In this document: positions 27,774-36,007 of the stretch, piece after piece
How positions within the stretch are numbered: position 1 is the first letter of the stretch
Layout of the letters: the number at the start of each line of letters is the position of its first letter
Origin: Flavobacteriaceae bacterium UBA5534
GTDB taxonomy: Bacteria > Bacteroidota > Bacteroidia > Flavobacteriales > Flavobacteriaceae
DNA: 64,000 bases
Assembly (NCBI GenBank): GCA_002426015.1
Contig: DINS01000004.1
Span: forward strand, 200,553 to 264,552
Direction of reading: 5' to 3'
The notes under the pieces: model-generated
Databases searched by the model: none
The model's input: the letters and a program-made list of their open reading frames with translations, nothing else
What the model was told of the DNA's origin: nothing
Program-made: the position numbers and the translations under genes

Positions 27774-28859
27774 ATGACATTAAGCACCTTTAAAAACTTA
27801 TTATTTTCGATACTCTTTGTATCAGCATCTGTTGCTGGTTACGCATCAGAAGATAAAGAGACTACAGACGACAAAGAGTTCAATGCCAAAGAAATGATTT
27901 TGCACCACGTTAAGGATGCTCATGAGTTTCATATCATTGATGTTAACGAAAAACCAATTTCAATACCACTTCCTATAATCCTTTGGACAGATAATGGATT
28001 GACAACGTTTATGTCTAGTGCTTTTCATCATGATGACTCGGGACACCATGTAGTGGAGAAAAACGGAATGAAATTCGTAAAGCTTCATGAAAAAATATAC
28101 CAATTAAATGGAGATGCTAATGAAGTTGTTTTTGATGAAGAACACCATCCCACGAATGCCTCAATGCCTATAGATTTATCCATTACCAGAAACGTGTTTA
28201 TGATGTGGGTTTCTGTAGCCGTGCTATTATTAATATTTCTTACCACTGCAAAACGTTATAGAAAATCTGACGACAAACTACCAACAGGTATTGCAGGGTT
28301 TGTTGAGCCACTTGTGGTTTTTGTTCGTGACGAAATTGCAAGACCAATGATAGGTGAGCACAAGTACAAAAAGTACATGCCTTACTTATTGACGATATTT
28401 TTCTTTATTTGGATCAATAACATTTTTGGTTTGATTCCTATTATTAATGGTGCCAACGTTAGTGGAAACATCGCTTTTACCTGCACACTTGCGGTATTTA
28501 CCTTTATCATAACAACCTTTAGCGGAAACAAAAATTATTGGAAGCATATCTTCTGGATGCCAGGCGTACCTGTGCCAATGAAGATTTTCTTAATGCCAAT
28601 CGAAATTATCGGGATGTTTGTAAAGCCAATTTCGCTTATGATACGTTTGTTCGCTAACATTACAGCCGGACACGTTATCATCTTGGCATTGATGTCGTTA
28701 ATATTTGTATTTAAATCTGTTGCCATTGCACCAGTATCTGTAGCATTTTCATTGTTCATTACGGTTATTGAAATCATCGTAACGGCAATACAAGCATATA
28801 TATTTACAATTTTGTCAGCCTTATATTTTGGTATGGCAACTGAAGAAGAGCATCATTAA
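27774..28859 (+). CDS. atpB: ATP synthase F0 subunit a
   Basis: 361 residues, longer than the E. coli protein because of an N-terminal signal peptide (about 1-24) and a periplasmic His-rich segment (about 40-125), both usual in Bacteroidota. The membrane part follows from about 140. The stator arginine is in LMIRLFANITAGH near the second-last helices, facing the c-ring carboxylate. It forms the proton half-channels with the c-ring in the inner membrane. A consensus promoter lies just upstream, and atpE follows after 20 bp. Confidence 0.95.
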   Translation: MTLSTFKNLLFSILFVSASVAGYASEDKETTDDKEFNAKEMILHHVKDAHEFHIIDVNEKPISIPLPIILWTDNGLTTFMSSAFHHDDSGHHVVEKNGMKFVKLHEKIYQLNGDANEVVFDEEHHPTNASMPIDLSITRNVFMMWVSVAVLLLIFLTTAKRYRKSDDKLPTGIAGFVEPLVVFVRDEIARPMIGEHKYKKYMPYLLTIFFFIWINNIFGLIPIINGANVSGNIAFTCTLAVFTFIITTFSGNKNYWKHIFWMPGVPVPMKIFLMPIEIIGMFVKPISLMIRLFANITAGHVIILALMSLIFVFKSVAIAPVSVAFSLFITVIEIIVTAIQAYIFTILSALYFGMATEEEHH

Positions 28860-28879
28860 TTAATTTAAATTTTATAACT

Positions 28880-29089
28880 ATGACTATTACTGGAATTGCA
28901 GCTATTGGAGCTGGTTTAGCAGCTATTGGAGCTGGAGTTGGTATTGGTAAAATTGGTGGATCAGCTATGGAAGCTATGGCGCGTCAACCAGAAATGCACG
29001 GTAAGATTCAATCTTCTGCATTAATTTTAGCAGCCTTCGTAGAAGCGGTAGCACTATTTGGTGTTGTTGTTGCTTTCTTACAAGGGTAA
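28880..29089 (+). CDS. atpE: ATP synthase F0 subunit c
   Basis: 69 residues, two membrane helices and a polar loop (ARQPEMHGK). The first helix carries the glycine-rich AAIGAGLAAIGAGVGIG. The ion-binding carboxylate is E55 in AAFVEAVALFG. The residue after it is alanine, so the usual serine of sodium-binding rings is missing and proton coupling is likely. A 15-bp hairpin lies directly after the stop codon, before atpF. Confidence 0.95.
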   Translation: MTITGIAAIGAGLAAIGAGVGIGKIGGSAMEAMARQPEMHGKIQSSALILAAFVEAVALFGVVVAFLQG

Positions 29090-29097
29090 AAACCTAT

Positions 29098-29132
29098 AAA
29101 CACAGAGGTAACGGTTGGTTGCTTCTGTGTTT
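29098..29132 (+). promoter_or_regulatory. stable intercistronic hairpin between atpE and atpF
   Basis: The arms 29098-29112 and 29118-29132 pair over 15 bp (two G-T wobbles) with a 5-base loop GGTTG, then TATT. It starts 9 bases after the atpE stop and ends 32 bases before atpF. Such a structure could slow 3'-5' decay or end part of transcription, raising subunit c relative to later subunits. Confidence 0.7.
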
Positions 29133-29164
29133 TATTAAATTTAAGTTATTTAAAACAAAACAAA

Positions 29165-29659
29165 ATGGATTTAATTACACCTGGATTTGGACTTGTATTT
29201 TGGACAGCAATCACATTTTTATGCTTGCTTTTCATCTTAAGAAAATTTGCTTGGAAACCTATTCTTGGCGCTGTTGAAGACAGAGAAGAAGGTATCAAGA
29301 GCGCTTTGGCATCAGCTGAAAACGCTCGTAAAGAAATGCAAAACCTAAAGGCAGACAACGAACGTATCCTTAACGAGGCTCGTGCAGAACGTGAAGTGAT
29401 GTTAAAAGACGCACGTGATATTAAAGCAAAGATGATTGCTGATGCTAAAGGAGAAGCGCAAGCACAAGCAGCCAAAATGATTGAGCAAGCACAAACAGCT
29501 ATTGAAAGCGAGAAAAAAGCAGCAATGGCCGAATTGAGAAATCAAGTGGCAAGCTTATCGGTAGATATCGCTGAAAAGGTAGTGCGTGAAGAATTATCTA
29601 ACAAAGACAAACAATTAAAATTAGTGGAGTCGATGTTAAGTGAAGCAACACTAAACTAA
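29165..29659 (+). CDS. atpF: ATP synthase F0 subunit b
   Basis: 164 residues: one N-terminal membrane helix (about 8-27, LVFWTAITFLCLLFIL), then RKFAWKPILGAVEDREEGI and a long charged coiled coil rich in Ala, Glu, Lys and Arg up to the C-terminus. Two copies form the peripheral stalk that joins subunit a to delta. Length and order are typical. atpH follows after 6 bp. Confidence 0.95.
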   Translation: MDLITPGFGLVFWTAITFLCLLFILRKFAWKPILGAVEDREEGIKSALASAENARKEMQNLKADNERILNEARAEREVMLKDARDIKAKMIADAKGEAQAQAAKMIEQAQTAIESEKKAAMAELRNQVASLSVDIAEKVVREELSNKDKQLKLVESMLSEATLN

Positions 29660-29665
29660 TTAAAA

Positions 29666-30202
29666 ATGGCACAAACAAGAGCAGCAGTACGATACGCAAA
29701 GGCGGTTTTGGATTTGGCTAAAAATCAAAAATCAGCAGTCGTTGTAAATGATGATATGAAGGCTATTGCTAATGCAGTTGCTGCAAGCAAAGACTTGAGT
29801 GATATGTTACACAGTCCCGTGTTGCGTACAGCTACAAAAAAATCTGCTTTGTTAGCAGTGTTTACAAATTTAAACGATTTAAGCATCAACCTTATTGATA
29901 CACTTATTGAAAACAAGCGTATTAATATTTTAGGTGATGTCGCTCAAAAATACAATCAGTTATTTGATCAGTTTCAAGGGACTCAAGTTGCAAAAGTAAC
30001 AACAGCAATTCCCCTAAATGACGATTTAAAAATGAAAGTACTGGCCAAAGTAAAAGAACTTACAGGAAAAGACGCAGAAATTGAAAACATCATTGATGAG
30101 TCAATTCTTGGAGGGTTCATACTACGTGTTGGAGATATTCAGTACAATGCTAGTATTGCAAATAAATTAAGCAAGTTAAAAAGAGAATTTACATTAAACT
30201 AA
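29666..30202 (+). CDS. atpH: ATP synthase F1 subunit delta
   Basis: 178 residues. The N-terminal six-helix domain starts RAAVRYAKAVLDLAKNQ. The C-terminal part has KVTTAIPLNDDLKMKV and ESILGGFILRVGDIQYNASI, the OSCP/delta signature. It links the b-stalk to the alpha-beta hexamer. A heptamer repeat fills the gap before atpA. Confidence 0.94.
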   Translation: MAQTRAAVRYAKAVLDLAKNQKSAVVVNDDMKAIANAVAASKDLSDMLHSPVLRTATKKSALLAVFTNLNDLSINLIDTLIENKRINILGDVAQKYNQLFDQFQGTQVAKVTTAIPLNDDLKMKVLAKVKELTGKDAEIENIIDESILGGFILRVGDIQYNASIANKLSKLKREFTLN

Positions 30203-30219
30203 AGGGTTGGAATCAGATG

Positions 30220-30254
30220 TCTAACATCTAATATCTAACGTCTAATATCTAATA
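30220..30254 (+). repeat. five-copy heptamer tandem repeat (TCTAAYR)5
   Basis: Five exact 7-bp units in register: TCTAACA, TCTAATA, TCTAACG, TCTAATA, TCTAATA. The array ends 4 bp before the atpA ATG and so forms nearly the whole leader between atpH and atpA. Confidence 0.85.
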
Positions 30255-30258
30255 AAAA

Positions 30259-31839
30259 ATGGCAGAAGTAAAACCAGCTGAAATTTCAGCAATCTTAAAG
30301 CAACAACTTTCAGGTTTTGAAGCAAGTGCTTCATTAGACGAAGTAGGAACAGTGTTAACTGTTGGAGATGGTATTGCACGTGTTTACGGATTATCAAACG
30401 TTCAATATGGAGAATTAGTTGAATTTGCAGATGGTCTTGAAGGCATCGTATTGAATCTTGAAGAAGATAACGTAGGTGTTGTATTATTGGGTCCTTCAAA
30501 AACAATTAGCGAAGGATCAACAGTAAAACGTACCAATCGTATTGCTTCTTTAAAAGTAGGAGAAGAGATTGTTGGACGTGTTGTTGATACACTTGGTAAC
30601 CCAATTGATGGTAAAGGCCCAATTGGTGGAAAACTATATGAAATGCCATTAGAGCGCAAAGCGCCTGGTGTTATTTTCCGTCAGCCAGTTACTGAACCAT
30701 TACAAACAGGTATCAAATCGATTGATGCAATGATTCCTGTTGGCCGTGGTCAACGTGAGCTGGTAATTGGTGACCGTCAAACCGGAAAAACAGCGGTTTG
30801 TATAGATACCATTATCAATCAAAAAGAATTTTATGATGCAGGTGAGCCTGTATATTGTATATATGTAGCAGTTGGTCAAAAAGCATCAACAGTAGCTTTG
30901 ATTGCAAAAACATTAGAAGAAAAAGGAGCCCTAGCATATACAACTATTGTAGCTGCTAACGCATCAGATCCTGCTGCAATGCAAGTGTATGCGCCTTTTG
31001 CTGGTGCTGCAATTGGAGAATATTTTAGAGATACTGGTCGTCCAGCATTGATTGTTTTTGATGATTTATCAAAACAAGCAGTTGCATACCGTGAGATTTC
31101 ATTATTATTACGTCGTCCACCAGGACGTGAGGCGTATCCTGGAGACGTTTTCTACTTACACTCTCGTTTGTTAGAGCGTTCTGCAAAAGTGATCGCTAAT
31201 GATGAGATTGCTAAAAACATGAATGATTTACCTGACACATTAAAGCCAATTGTTAAAGGTGGAGGTTCGTTAACGGCATTGCCAATTATCGAAACACAAG
31301 CAGGTGACGTATCGGCATATATCCCAACAAACGTAATCTCGATTACTGATGGTCAAATTTTCTTGGATGGTGATTTATTTAACTCTGGTGTACGTCCAGC
31401 GATTAACGTAGGTATTTCTGTATCTCGTGTTGGTGGTAATGCACAAATTAAATCAATGAAGAAAGTTGCAGGAACATTAAAATTAGACCAAGCACAATAT
31501 CGTGAGTTAGAAGCATTTGCTAAATTTGGTTCTGACCTTGATGCAGTTACTTTAAACGTTATCGAAAAAGGAAAACGTAACGTTGAAATTTTAAAACAAG
31601 CACAAAACGACCCATTCAAAGTTGAAGATCAAATTGCTATTATTTATGCAGGATCTAAAAACTTATTGAGAGATGTACCTGTTGAAAAAGTTAAAGAATT
31701 TGAAAGAGATTATTTAGAGTTCTTAAAAGCAAAGCATAGCGATGTTCTTGCGTCATTAAAAGCAGGTAAACTTACTGATGAAGTTACAGATACATTAACT
31801 ACTGTAGCTAAAGAATTATCAGCAAAGTACAGAAAGTAA
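30259..31839 (+). CDS. atpA: ATP synthase F1 subunit alpha
   Basis: A full-length 526-residue subunit with P-loop GDRQTGKT at residues 171-178, the DDLSKQAVAYR segment, the PPGREAYPGDVFYLHSRLLE signature and the arginine-finger region around SVSRVGG. It forms the catalytic hexamer with beta, which is not encoded in this window. Its start codon follows the heptamer array by 4 bp. Confidence 0.97.
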   Translation: MAEVKPAEISAILKQQLSGFEASASLDEVGTVLTVGDGIARVYGLSNVQYGELVEFADGLEGIVLNLEEDNVGVVLLGPSKTISEGSTVKRTNRIASLKVGEEIVGRVVDTLGNPIDGKGPIGGKLYEMPLERKAPGVIFRQPVTEPLQTGIKSIDAMIPVGRGQRELVIGDRQTGKTAVCIDTIINQKEFYDAGEPVYCIYVAVGQKASTVALIAKTLEEKGALAYTTIVAANASDPAAMQVYAPFAGAAIGEYFRDTGRPALIVFDDLSKQAVAYREISLLLRRPPGREAYPGDVFYLHSRLLERSAKVIANDEIAKNMNDLPDTLKPIVKGGGSLTALPIIETQAGDVSAYIPTNVISITDGQIFLDGDLFNSGVRPAINVGISVSRVGGNAQIKSMKKVAGTLKLDQAQYRELEAFAKFGSDLDAVTLNVIEKGKRNVEILKQAQNDPFKVEDQIAIIYAGSKNLLRDVPVEKVKEFERDYLEFLKAKHSDVLASLKAGKLTDEVTDTLTTVAKELSAKYRK

Positions 31840-31894
31840 GACCTAATCAATAAACCAATACTTCTTTTCTTTGGAAAAGATTTAGGATAGTAAA

Positions 31895-32755
31895 ATGGCA
31901 AACTTAAAAGAAATACGTAACAGAATATCATCGGTGTCATCTACGATGCAGATTACCAGTGCCATGAAAATGGTATCTGCTGCAAAGTTAAAGAAGGCTC
32001 AAGATGCTATTACAGCAATGCGTCCTTATTCTGATAAATTGACAGAGCTTTTACAAAGTTTAAGCGCTACGTTAGATGCAGATTCTGGAAGTAAATTTGC
32101 TGACCAAAGAACGGTTAACAAAGTATTGCTTGTTCCAATAACGTCTAACAGAGGTTTGGCTGGAGCATTCAATTCTAACATCATCAAGCAGGTGAACACT
32201 TTAACCAGTACAACTTATGCTAATCATGAAATATCGTATTTGGTACTAGGTAAAAAAGCAAATGATGCCTTTAAAAAATCTAACAAAGTGATTGCAAACA
32301 AAAGTGCTGTCTATGATGATCTAACTTTTGATAATGTTGCGGAGATTGCTGAACTGTTGATGAATAAATTCTTGACACATGAGGCTGACAAAATAGTTTT
32401 GGTTTATAATAAATTTAAAAACGCAGCAACACAAGAGGTAATGAGTGAACAGTTTTTACCAATAGTTCCTATTGCAAGTGATGTTAATGTTAATTTGGAT
32501 TATATCTTTGAACCATCTAAAGCTGAAATTGTTGAGCAATTGATACCAAAATCATTGAAAACTCAATTATTTAAGGCAATCAGAGACTCTTTTGCAAGCG
32601 AGCATGGAGCGCGTATGACTGCAATGCACAAGGCAACAGACAATGCAACCGAGTTAAGAGACCAATTGAAATTGACTTACAACAAAGCGCGTCAGGCATC
32701 TATTACCAATGAAATCCTTGAAATCGTTGGTGGTGCAGAAGCATTGAATAATTAA
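31895..32755 (+). CDS. atpG: ATP synthase F1 subunit gamma
   Basis: 286 residues with N-terminal RNRISSVSSTMQITSAMKMV and the C-terminal helix SEHGARMTAMHKATDNATE, both diagnostic of gamma. It is the rotating shaft inside the alpha-beta hexamer. It is the last gene of the cluster; beta and epsilon do not follow. Two hairpins come after the stop, and the second is a strong terminator. Confidence 0.96.
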   Translation: MANLKEIRNRISSVSSTMQITSAMKMVSAAKLKKAQDAITAMRPYSDKLTELLQSLSATLDADSGSKFADQRTVNKVLLVPITSNRGLAGAFNSNIIKQVNTLTSTTYANHEISYLVLGKKANDAFKKSNKVIANKSAVYDDLTFDNVAEIAELLMNKFLTHEADKIVLVYNKFKNAATQEVMSEQFLPIVPIASDVNVNLDYIFEPSKAEIVEQLIPKSLKTQLFKAIRDSFASEHGARMTAMHKATDNATELRDQLKLTYNKARQASITNEILEIVGGAEALNN

Positions 32756-32759
32756 AAAA

Positions 32760-32781
32760 ATTCCTGCAAAAGTAGGAATCT
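32760..32781. repeat. palindromic intergenic element (copy 2)
   Basis: The arms ATTCCTGC and GTAGGAAT pair over 8 bp with an AAAA loop, and ATCT follows at the right edge as in the other copies. It sits 4 bp after atpG. Confidence 0.6.
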
Positions 32782-32795
32782 TAAAATAGTATATG

Positions 32796-32828
32796 AAAGC
32801 CTCACTTTGTAAGAAGTGAGGCTTTTTT
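32796..32828 (+). terminator. intrinsic terminator of the ATP synthase operon
   Basis: A 12-bp stem AAAGCCTCACTT/AAGTGAGGCTTT with a 6-base loop is followed by a run of T. It ends the atpG transcript. Confidence 0.88.
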
Positions 32829-32829
32829 G

Positions 32830-32858
32830 TTTGCAATAAATTAATTTTCATATATTTA
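32830..32858 (+). promoter_or_regulatory. weak promoter candidate before the first paralogous lipoprotein gene
   Basis: TTTG at 32830-32833, 17 bp, then TATATTTA at 32851-32858, one base off TAnnTTTG, 26 bp before the ATG at 32885. Confidence 0.4.
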
Positions 32859-32884
32859 ACGTCCAAATCTTAACCTACAAACCA

Positions 32885-33364
32885 ATGAAACTGATCAAAA
32901 AATCAATCTTCAAGCTCTTTGTAACATTCACTATTTTGAGCACATTGCAATGTTCTAGTTCAAAATATAAGTTACAGGAAACACCTGCTTTTCAATTTGA
33001 TAGTGTTTATTTTCAAGAATGGTACGCCGGAATTAAAGTTGGTGGCACTGGGATTAATATGTATTTCCCAAATCTTAATGACGCTAACACAGTAACAATG
33101 GATAGTGTCTATTTCCGAAACCTTAAGGGCAAATTAGTAAGAGGACGATCGATGTATTCGGCAATTCTAAAAAACCGATCACCTTATGATACGACACCAA
33201 TCAACCCTTCAATGAAGCCTGCGTTTAAATTGTTGGCAAGTGAATGCGTTGTGAGCTATATCGAAAAAGGGGAAATAAAATACTTTAAGTTAAAAAACAT
33301 CAATGAAAGAGAAGGTGTTTATTATGAGGACGGCCCACCTACTACTATGGCAACCGTTGATTAA
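32885..33364 (+). CDS. uncharacterised lipoprotein (paralogue A)
   Basis: 159 residues with a lipoprotein signal ending STLQC (lipid Cys 23). No family recognised. The core shares a pattern with the next gene: WYAGIKVGGTGINMYFP, DSVYFRNLKGK, ECVVSYIEKGEIKYFKLKNI and a C-terminal tyrosine/proline-rich tail (YYEDGPP). It probably forms a beta-sandwich at the periplasmic or outer face of a membrane. It is bounded by the atp terminator upstream and its own terminator downstream. Confidence 0.75.
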   Translation: MKLIKKSIFKLFVTFTILSTLQCSSSKYKLQETPAFQFDSVYFQEWYAGIKVGGTGINMYFPNLNDANTVTMDSVYFRNLKGKLVRGRSMYSAILKNRSPYDTTPINPSMKPAFKLLASECVVSYIEKGEIKYFKLKNINEREGVYYEDGPPTTMATVD

Positions 33365-33393
33365 AATAAACTCACGACATTTCAATAAATCAG

Positions 33394-33419
33394 GCCTTGC
33401 TTTTCAGTAAGGCTTTTTT
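33394..33419 (+). terminator. intrinsic terminator between the two lipoprotein paralogues
   Basis: GCCTTGC pairs with GTAAGGC (one G-T) around a TTTTCA loop and is followed by six T. It separates the two paralogues into independent transcripts. Confidence 0.8.
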
Positions 33420-33451
33420 ATGGTACATTAATTGATTTATTATCTTTATAA

Positions 33452-33982
33452 ATGAATAAACTGTTTCAAATGAAAGTTTTTAAAATTGTATTATTTGGTA
33501 TAGGAATATTAATTGGCCTAACCAGTTGCTCATCGGCTCAAAAGCTGCTAAAAACTTCGCCAATAAGTTTTGGCGATGCCTATTGTCAAAGTTGGGTTGC
33601 AGGTATACAAGGAGGAGGCTCTGGCATTAATTTGTTTATTCCATTAAGGACAGAACTTCCCAAAGGGGTTCAATTAGACTCTGTTTATTTCAGAGGGCAA
33701 GTCACAAATTTAAAGCGTATTGAGGGCAATGAGGTAATGTATGCTGCTTATTTTAGAACGGAATATAATGACTTGAAAAGCTTGGAAAGTAACGATATAA
33801 AAGAAAAAAAGAATCATAAATCACAAATGCACAATCAAGAATTTCCTTTTGAATTAGAAGATACCGAATGCGTGGTCACATTTAAAAAAGGGATTGAGAC
33901 AATGTATTTTAAGATTGAGAACATTACCCAAAAACCTTCTGAACATTACCCAAGTGCTCCACCAAATAAACAGCAAGACTAA
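33452..33982 (+). CDS. uncharacterised lipoprotein (paralogue B)
   Basis: 176 residues with a signal ending IGLTSC (Cys 26 from the first ATG; a second ATG at 33470 is also possible). It repeats the plan of the gene before it: WVAGIQGGGSGINLFIP, DSVYFRGQVTNLKR, ECVVTFKKGIETMYFKIENI and YPSAPP near the end. The charged insertion near 113-130 is absent from paralogue A. Function unknown; tandem duplication with divergence is the clear reading. Confidence 0.75.
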   Translation: MNKLFQMKVFKIVLFGIGILIGLTSCSSAQKLLKTSPISFGDAYCQSWVAGIQGGGSGINLFIPLRTELPKGVQLDSVYFRGQVTNLKRIEGNEVMYAAYFRTEYNDLKSLESNDIKEKKNHKSQMHNQEFPFELEDTECVVTFKKGIETMYFKIENITQKPSEHYPSAPPNKQQD

Positions 33983-34067
33983 ATTAGCAAAGAGTGCTTT
34001 ACCAACTCCAAAAATTGTGTAACTCTTTAAGATTGCATACTTTTAGCATCATATTAATCAACTACTT

Positions 34068-35531
34068 TTGAGCGGATTTAAAAACCTTTTTAAGCAAACA
34101 TTCATTTATGGTTTAGCAACTGTTTTACCTCGAATGTTAAGCTTCTTATTGGTACCACTTTATACGACACCAGGAGTTCTTACTTCCGTTGCAGAATATG
34201 GTAAGGTATCCATTATTTTTTCGTGGTTTGTCATTTTCAATGTCATTTTGGCCTATGGGATGGAAACTGCTTTTTTCCGTTTTTTTAATAAAGAAGAAGA
34301 CCAAAACAAAGTTATTGGAACCTCGACGATAGCACTGATGATTTCTTCATTAGGGTTCTTTTTATTGGCCTTTTTATTTAAGGAACAAATAGCTTCAATG
34401 ACAGATATTAAAGCTGAATATATTTCTTTGGTCATTTGGGTTTTGTTATTGGACGCTTTGGTGATAATCCCATTTGCGTGGCTGCGAGCAAAAGGAAAAT
34501 CGACAACTTATGCCATTATCAAAATTTTAAATGTCGCTATTAATTTAGGATTGAATATCTTCTTTTTGATATATCTAAAAAAATGGGCTTCAGAAAATTC
34601 ACTTTTAGAAACCATTTATTTGCCAAACTTTGAAATCAACTACATCTTTATATCCAACTTGGTTGCCAGTGCAGCCACATTATTGATGATGTTACATTTC
34701 TATTTTAAAATCAAGTACACCTTTGATTCAAGTCTATTTAAAAAAATGATGAGTTACGCAATTCCAGTTCTTATAGCTGGTATTGCGTTTTCGATTAACG
34801 AAACATTCGATAGAATTCTTTTGGATTATTTGCTGCCAAATGATATTGCCGAAACCAAAGTCGGGATGTATTCTGCTTGTTATAAATTAGCCGTATTTAT
34901 GACCTTATTTGCTACAGCTTATAGGCTTGGAATAGAACCTTATTTTTTTAGCCATGCAAAATCTGAAAATCCTCAAAAAAACTATGCGCGAATCTTAGAG
35001 TTTTTTGTTGCATTTGGCTCCATAATGGTGTTAACCGTTGTTGTATTTGCTGATGTCTTAAAGCCTTACATAGTGAGAAGTGAAGCGTATTGGGAGGCTA
35101 TGTGGATTGTACCTTTTATTTTGATTGCTAATTTTTGTTTGGGTATTTATCACAACCTTTCAGTTTGGTATAAAATTACTGACAGGACTAAATTTGGAGC
35201 TTATATTTCAGTTTTTGGAGCCTTGTTGACTTTAGGGCTTAACTTTTGGTTGATTCCAATCATAGGCTATAAAGGTTCTGCGATTGCCACTTTAGTTGCT
35301 TACAGCAGCATGATGATTGCATCCTACTATTATGGGCAGAAATATTATCCAATTCCCTATAATTTAAAAAAAATGAGCCTCTATCTGTTGCTTTCATCAG
35401 CATTTTCGGTAATTTCGTTTTATGTTTACAGAGACTATTTCTATGTTGGAGTAGGGTTACTGATTCTGTATTTGACGATAGTTTATATTTTCGAAAAAAA
35501 ACAGATACAGCAATTATTAAAGAGCAAATGA
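34068..35531 (+). CDS. oligosaccharide/lipopolysaccharide flippase (MATE-like)
   Basis: 487 residues with about fourteen membrane spans, opening FKNLFKQTFIYGLATVLPRM, the usual start of polysaccharide flippases, and continuing LSFLLVPLYT. It would move a lipid-linked glycan or precursor across the inner membrane. The start is TTG at 34068; no ATG comes earlier and the family start fits. It heads a packed run of envelope genes through 41437 and is far from the polysaccharide locus at 1-15389, so it may serve another glycan. Confidence 0.88.
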   Translation: MSGFKNLFKQTFIYGLATVLPRMLSFLLVPLYTTPGVLTSVAEYGKVSIIFSWFVIFNVILAYGMETAFFRFFNKEEDQNKVIGTSTIALMISSLGFFLLAFLFKEQIASMTDIKAEYISLVIWVLLLDALVIIPFAWLRAKGKSTTYAIIKILNVAINLGLNIFFLIYLKKWASENSLLETIYLPNFEINYIFISNLVASAATLLMMLHFYFKIKYTFDSSLFKKMMSYAIPVLIAGIAFSINETFDRILLDYLLPNDIAETKVGMYSACYKLAVFMTLFATAYRLGIEPYFFSHAKSENPQKNYARILEFFVAFGSIMVLTVVVFADVLKPYIVRSEAYWEAMWIVPFILIANFCLGIYHNLSVWYKITDRTKFGAYISVFGALLTLGLNFWLIPIIGYKGSAIATLVAYSSMMIASYYYGQKYYPIPYNLKKMSLYLLLSSAFSVISFYVYRDYFYVGVGLLILYLTIVYIFEKKQIQQLLKSK

Positions 35532-35564
35532 TGTCTTATCAATATGACAGTATAAAATAAAAAA

Positions 35565-35999
35565 ATGACCATAAAAATCATCAACAAATCCAATCACGCA
35601 TTACCAAACTATGAGACCATAGCATCTGCTGGAATGGATTTACGCGCTAGTTTATCAGAATCGAGAATTTTAAAACCATTAGAAAGAAGCATCGTCGGAA
35701 CTGGGTTGTTCATCGAATTGCCTATAGGCTTTGAAGCACAAGTGAGGCCACGTAGTGGATTGGCAGCAAAAAAGGGAATAACAGTTCTTAACGCACCAGG
35801 CACTATAGATGCTGATTACAGAGGCGAAATTGGCGTTATTTTGGTTAATCTATCTGATGAAGATTTTGTGGTAAATAATGGTGAGCGCATTGCCCAACTG
35901 GTCATCGCAAAGCATGAGCGTGCCGAATGGATGGAAGTAGATCAACTTTCTGAAACCTCTCGTGGTGAAGGTGGTTTTGGAAGCACAGGAACGAAATAA
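35565..35999 (+). CDS. dut: dUTP diphosphatase
   Basis: 144 residues with all five dUTPase motifs: GMDLRAS, RPRSGLA, GTIDADYRGEI (catalytic Asp), RIAQLVI and the C-terminal RGEGGFGSTG. It forms a trimer that hydrolyses dUTP to dUMP and pyrophosphate and keeps uracil out of DNA. It lies 33 bp after the flippase and 8 bp before a TPR gene. Confidence 0.96.
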   Translation: MTIKIINKSNHALPNYETIASAGMDLRASLSESRILKPLERSIVGTGLFIELPIGFEAQVRPRSGLAAKKGITVLNAPGTIDADYRGEIGVILVNLSDEDFVVNNGERIAQLVIAKHERAEWMEVDQLSETSRGEGGFGSTGTK

Positions 36000-36007
36000 G
36001 CAAAAAA

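Noticed and set aside
34068..35531. Flippase as the Wzx of the locus at 1-15389
   Set aside because: It is about 19 kb away, in another operon with housekeeping genes between. The locus may have its own flippase left of the window.
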